From contig CAZYAO010000077.1 in NCBI GenBank assembly GCA_964645715.1, positions 1 through 9,251 of the forward strand: a DNA stretch of 9,251 nucleotides, given 5' to 3'. Each line of letters begins with the position of its first letter. Positions within the stretch are counted from its first letter, which is position 1. The notes under the pieces were generated by a model, which was not told where the DNA came from, did not search any database, and saw only the letters and a list, made by a program, of their open reading frames with translations. Positions 6,659 to 9,251 of the stretch are shown piece after piece. Origin of the DNA: JAUMBM01 sp964645715 (lineage in GTDB: Bacteria > Bacteroidota > Bacteroidia > Chitinophagales > Saprospiraceae). The position numbers and the translations under genes were made by a program.

Positions 6659-7867
6659 ATGATACTGACAATTTTCAAGAAAGAAATGCGCGAGATTTTG
6701 CGCGATAAACGCATGCTTTTTCTGGTGATCCTAATGCCGTTTTTTATCTACCCGGTCTTGTTCTTGCTGATGGGCAAAGTAGGGGCAGGGCAGGAGGAGA
6801 AGCTGCAGAAGGAAAAAATCTCCTTGTTTGTGAGCGGGCTGCCAGACTCGCACGAATTGCTGAGGTTGTTGTCGGCCGACAGTAGCCTGGTGCTGCAGCT
6901 GCGCGCTTTTGATGAGGTGATACTCGATAGTCTGCCCGAGTCAATGGGGCTGGAAATTCCTGCCGATTTTGATGAAAAAATCAGTGCCGGACTGACGGCC
7001 AGCCCGGTTTTGTATGTTGACGAATCGGATTATCTACTCAGTGCAAGAAAGGAAAATGTGCAGGCATTGTTGCAGGCTTACAGCAATCAGCTGCTTAGCG
7101 GCCGACTGGCTGCACAGTCGCTAAGCCCCGCTTTCGTGGAGCCAGTCAGTCTGCAAGTGAGGGATATTTCTTCCCGAGATGATAAATTGGGCAGGTTGCT
7201 GGGCACCATTCTGCCGTCATTGCTGCTGTTGCTGATTTTTACAGGCTGCATCTATATCGCCATCGACATCACGGCGGGGGAGAAGGAACGTAAAACACTG
7301 CAGACGCTCTATGTGACTACTGCCAGCGAGAATGCAATCATTGCCGGTAAGTTTTTGGCTGTGGCTAGCGTGGGGCTTAGCAGTGCGTTTATGAACGTGC
7401 TCAGCCTGCTGCTGGGGCTGCAGTTGCAAATGAGCGAGCTGGAGGCGAACGCAGAATTGCTGAGTTTCTCCGTTTCAGCTGCTTCCTGGCTGGGACTTGT
7501 GCTGCTGATCGTGTTGTCTACGGCTTTTCTGGCAGCCATCAGTATGGTGGTCGCTGTGTTGGCCAACTCCTATAAGGAGGCACAGAGTTATATCACGCCG
7601 CTGATGATGCTGGTGCTACTGCCAATCATGGTGTCGCAAATGCCCGGACTGGAACTCAGTACGAAAACTGCCCTGATTCCAATGCTCAATATCTCGCTGG
7701 CCATGGGCTCGCTGCTGGCGTCCGATGTTTCTTATACGCTGGTTGGACTGGTGCTGGCCATGCTGGTGGTATACATTCTTTTGGCACTCTGGTTTGCCGG
7801 ACGGGTGTTTTCGAATGAAAATATCGTGACGGGCGGGAAGTGGAGCTGGAAGGATTTTTGGAGGTAA
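6659..7867 (+). CDS. natB: ABC-2 type permease, NatB-like
   Basis: A 402-residue inner-membrane subunit that partners the upstream ATPase. It begins with a cytoplasmic amphipathic stretch (FKKEMREILRDKRML), then a first membrane helix (about 19-38), then a large extracytoplasmic domain (about 39-181), then six further hydrophobic segments near 182-202, 231-253, 275-302, 312-328, 338-355 and 358-381. The cytoplasmic loop motif GEKERKTLQTLYVTTAS (207-223), followed by IIAGK, is the hallmark of the ABC-2/NatB family and contacts the ATPase. Length is close to that of Bacillus NatB. ATG 6659 is preferred because the helix pattern starts correctly; an out-of-frame ATG at 6643 opens only a 21-codon frame. 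It ends at TAA shortly before the convergent hairpin. Function is an exporter of the Na+ efflux or antibiotic/toxin-export type; substrate unknown. Confidence 0.85.
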   Translation: MILTIFKKEMREILRDKRMLFLVILMPFFIYPVLFLLMGKVGAGQEEKLQKEKISLFVSGLPDSHELLRLLSADSSLVLQLRAFDEVILDSLPESMGLEIPADFDEKISAGLTASPVLYVDESDYLLSARKENVQALLQAYSNQLLSGRLAAQSLSPAFVEPVSLQVRDISSRDDKLGRLLGTILPSLLLLLIFTGCIYIAIDITAGEKERKTLQTLYVTTASENAIIAGKFLAVASVGLSSAFMNVLSLLLGLQLQMSELEANAELLSFSVSAASWLGLVLLIVLSTAFLAAISMVVAVLANSYKEAQSYITPLMMLVLLPIMVSQMPGLELSTKTALIPMLNISLAMGSLLASDVSYTLVGLVLAMLVVYILLALWFAGRVFSNENIVTGGKWSWKDFWR

Positions 7868-7879
7868 AATGCTGAGCCG

Positions 7880-7921
7880 CTTCGCCATTGGTGGCAGCTT
7901 TAGCTGCCACCAATGGCGAAG
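7880..7921. terminator. Perfect 19-bp hairpin between convergent genes
   Basis: Arms 7880-7898 and 7903-7921 are exactly complementary around loop TTTA. It sits 12 bases after the permease stop and 11 bases beyond the ferredoxin stop on the other strand, the right place for a shared bidirectional terminator. No T-run follows on the plus strand and only TTTT follows on the minus strand, so it is not a textbook intrinsic terminator; mRNA 3'-end protection is an alternative. Inner bases TTGGTGGC...GCCACCAA echo the TTGG/CCAA arms of the other GC palindromes. Confidence 0.6.
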
Positions 7922-7932
7922 TTGCCCGAAGG

Positions 7933-8265
7933 CTAGTCTTCTGTCTCCGGCGCCAGCCGGACGACCAGCCCGTCAAAGGAGGGCTGCAGCTGCAGCTGGC
8001 AGCCCAGGCGCGAATTGTTTTTTACAAAAAAGGCCTGGTCGAGCATGTTGGCCTCGTCGTCGGTCATCTCGGGTAGTGTATGGTCGCTCTCTACGTATAC
8101 CTGACAGGTGGAACAAAGCGCCATGCCGCCGCAGGTGCCTTTGACAGGGAGCTCGTATGACTTACACAGCTCCATGAGGTTGAGATTCATGTCCGTCGGT
8201 GCCGTGAGCTGGTGTGCTTGTGCCAGCCGGTCGATGACGGTGATGGTTATTTCATTGTTCGCCAC
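7933..8265 (-). CDS. [2Fe-2S] ferredoxin, adrenodoxin type
   Basis: A 110-residue soluble electron carrier. The cluster ligands are Cys45, Cys51 and Cys54 in GTCGGMALCSTC plus Cys89 in RLGCQL, giving C-x5-C-x2-C-x34-C. This spacing and the GMALCSTC wording belong to the vertebrate/Isc-type (adrenodoxin-like) class rather than the plant type, which has C-x4-C-x2-C. Cys34 is not a ligand. An acidic surface stretch (TLPEMTDDEANMLDQ, 63-77) matches the partner-docking helix of this class. The start codon is GTG (8263-8265); an in-frame stop lies 25 bases further upstream (8290-8292), and the next Met (26) would cut into the first beta-strand region, so GTG is the sensible start. A -7 box at 8285-8292 supports it. 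There are no isc genes beside it, so its redox partner is unknown. Confidence 0.88.
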   Translation of the reverse strand: MANNEITITVIDRLAQAHQLTAPTDMNLNLMELCKSYELPVKGTCGGMALCSTCQVYVESDHTLPEMTDDEANMLDQAFFVKNNSRLGCQLQLQPSFDGLVVRLAPETED

Positions 8266-8284
8266 AATACGCTGATTTTGGCCG

Positions 8285-8292
8285 CAAATTTA
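8285..8292 (-). promoter_or_regulatory. -7 promoter box of the ferredoxin gene
   Basis: The minus strand reads TAAATTTG, a perfect TAnnTTTG, 19 bases before the GTG start. Transcription would start around 8278-8280, leaving a leader of only about 15 bases. A clear -33 TTG at the expected spacing is not visible. The box also contains the in-frame stop that limits the gene. Confidence 0.5.
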
Positions 8293-8431
8293 CGCAATTC
8301 GGTCGCGAAATGATGTGTTTATTTGCCCCCATTGGCCGAAATGAAGGTCTCATCTGTGTGCGCGGCTGCACAAATTTCTATTCTGCAGGAAACAAATTGC
8401 ATGACTGTCCGACGGAAAAAGGTAAATTAGG

Positions 8432-8439
8432 TACCTTTG
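8432..8439 (+). promoter_or_regulatory. -7 promoter box of rfbC
   Basis: TACCTTTG matches TAnnTTTG perfectly and lies 36 bases upstream of the ATG at 8476. With initiation around 8445 the leader is about 30 bases. The -33 element is not obvious: the nearest TTG, 8397-8399, is too far. The box overlaps the TTG at 8437, which therefore cannot be the translation start from this promoter. Confidence 0.55.
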
Positions 8440-8475
8440 CAGCCTGAAATCATTCAACCGATCATCTACGGACGT

Positions 8476-9015
8476 ATGCCATTCATCTCAACGCCGCTAG
8501 CAGGCCTGTTTATCTTCGAACCCAAAGTTTTTGAGGACGACCGGGGGTACTTTTTTGAAAGTTTTAACGAGCGTACTTTCATGCGGGAAGCTGGTGTTGA
8601 GGTGCATTTCGTACAGGATAACCAGGCGCTCTCTACGAAAGGTGTGTTTCGTGGACTGCATTTCCAGCAGGGCGATGCCGCACAGGCGAAATTGGTGAGG
8701 GTGCTAAGTGGTGAGGTGTACGATATTGTGGTCGACATCCGCGAAAACTCACCTACCCGCGGCCAGGCTTACGGCATCGTACTCAGTGCAGCCAACAGGC
8801 TGCAGCTGTTTATCCCCAGAGGATTTGCCCACGGCTATCTGGTGCTTTCCGATACTGCTGAGTTTTTCTACAAGTGTGATAATTACTACCAGCCAGCCGC
8901 CGAAAGTGGCTATCGATTCGATGATCCTGCTTTCCAACTCGAACTGCCCGTACTGCCGGATACCGAGTACATCATAGCGGCAAGGGATAAAAGCTGGCCG
9001 TTGTTTCAGCCTTGA
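8476..9015 (+). CDS. rfbC: dTDP-4-dehydrorhamnose 3,5-epimerase
   Basis: A 179-residue cupin-fold enzyme (RfbC/RmlC), the third step of dTDP-L-rhamnose synthesis: it epimerises C3 and C5 of dTDP-4-dehydro-6-deoxy-D-glucose in the cytoplasm to supply rhamnose for surface polysaccharide. Recognisable blocks are FEDDRGYFFESFN (19-31), VQDNQALSTKGVFRGLHFQ (46-64) with catalytic base His62, the cupin strand KLVRVLSGEVYDIVVDIR (72-89), IPRGFAHGYLVLSD (113-126) and FFYKCDNYY (130-138) with catalytic Tyr132. Length equals the family norm. A longer reading from TTG 8437 would add 13 residues but begins inside the -7 box, so ATG 8476 is chosen. No rfbA, rfbB or rfbD is present in the window; they may lie elsewhere. 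The gene appears monocistronic, with a strong terminator 95 bases downstream. Confidence 0.93.
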   Translation: MPFISTPLAGLFIFEPKVFEDDRGYFFESFNERTFMREAGVEVHFVQDNQALSTKGVFRGLHFQQGDAAQAKLVRVLSGEVYDIVVDIRENSPTRGQAYGIVLSAANRLQLFIPRGFAHGYLVLSDTAEFFYKCDNYYQPAAESGYRFDDPAFQLELPVLPDTEYIIAARDKSWPLFQP

Positions 9016-9109
9016 GCGTGTACGTCAGCTGTGATACGGCCAGTCTTGTGAGCTGCTTGTATGCGTGATTCCGCCGAGACGGAGACCGAATACCGAATAC
9101 TATCAATAC

Positions 9110-9160
9110 ATTGCCCTGCTGTGTTCATGCACATAGCAGGGCAATTTGTTTTAAAACAAA
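9110..9160 (+). terminator. Rho-independent terminator after rfbC, fused to an AT palindrome
   Basis: ATTGCCCTGCT (9110-9120) pairs with AGCAGGGCAAT (9135-9145); GTG (9121-9123) and CAC (9130-9132) extend the stem past a two-base AT bulge, with loop TTCATG. The stem is followed directly by TTTGTTTT. That tract is the first half of a perfect 16-base palindrome, TTTGTTTTAAAACAAA (9145-9160). Confidence 0.8.
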
Positions 9161-9188
9161 AAAATTAATAAAAAAAATTTCAAAAAAG

Positions 9189-9220
9189 TTGGCAATTGTG
9201 TGTTTTTGGTTTTATTTTTG
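9189..9220 (+). promoter_or_regulatory. Promoter reading out of the window
   Basis: TTG at 9189-9191 (-33 element) and TATTTTTG at 9213-9220 (perfect TAnnTTTG -7 element) are separated by 21 bases, matching the Bacteroidota sigma-factor consensus in both motif and spacing. It lies in an A/T-rich stretch after the rfbC terminator and should drive a gene beyond the right edge. This is the best-formed promoter in the window. Confidence 0.6.
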
Positions 9221-9251
9221 TATTGTTAAAACAATTTATTAGAATCCCACA

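Noticed and set aside
6643..6708. Short 21-codon frame starting before the permease
   Set aside because: It overlaps the permease gene out of frame, has no initiation signal, and is too short to support.
8355..8375. Short inverted repeat TGTGC/GCACA between ferredoxin and rfbC
   Set aside because: A 5-bp arm is within chance expectation and is not placed at a recognisable distance from either -7 box.
9085..9100. Tandem ACCGAAT ACCGAAT
   Set aside because: Two 7-base copies are too short and isolated to indicate an origin, iteron or operator.

Overview
The window fits a member of the Bacteroidota, most likely a marine-type Saprospiraceae/Lewinella-like organism (the family level is an inference). 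Evidence: a very large secreted protease ends in a type IX secretion (T9SS) C-terminal sorting domain; genes lack Shine-Dalgarno sequences; and several genes are preceded by the Bacteroidota -7 promoter element TAnnTTTG. Coding DNA is G+C-rich, which also produces many long but spurious antisense reading frames.

Layout. 1-110: alternating GC-rich and AT-rich palindromes downstream of a minus-strand gene. 111-1400 (-): secreted GH5 (subfamily 7-like) beta-mannanase. 1401-1639: an 85-bp-period tandem repeat in which AT-rich and GC-rich palindromes alternate. 1640-5470 (-): 1276-residue secreted lysyl-endopeptidase-like serine protease with three Ig/FN3-like modules, a P domain and a T9SS sorting domain. 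5471-5844: a 374-bp divergent gap with a -7 box for the protease and, near the other end, a strong 17-bp hairpin plus AT palindrome. 5845-6585 and 6659-7867 (+): a NatA/NatB-type ABC exporter pair. 7868-7932: a perfect 19-bp hairpin between convergent genes. 7933-8265 (-): an adrenodoxin-type [2Fe-2S] ferredoxin with a GTG start. 8266-8475: divergent promoter region. 8476-9015 (+): RfbC/RmlC dTDP-4-dehydrorhamnose 3,5-epimerase. 9110-9160: terminator. 9189-9220: promoter reading out of the window.

How the genes relate. The protease and mannanase run in the same direction and are both exported, consistent with degradation of external polymers. The ABC pair is a self-contained two-gene unit. 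The ferredoxin and rfbC genes are divergent neighbours with no evident shared pathway.

The most unusual signal is not a gene. A family of intergenic palindromes recurs at several loci with a conserved centre and locus-specific outer arms that stay complementary. In the 1435-1634 array, the AT-rich palindrome of one repeat is the exact reverse complement of the one in the next repeat, while the rest of the unit keeps its orientation.
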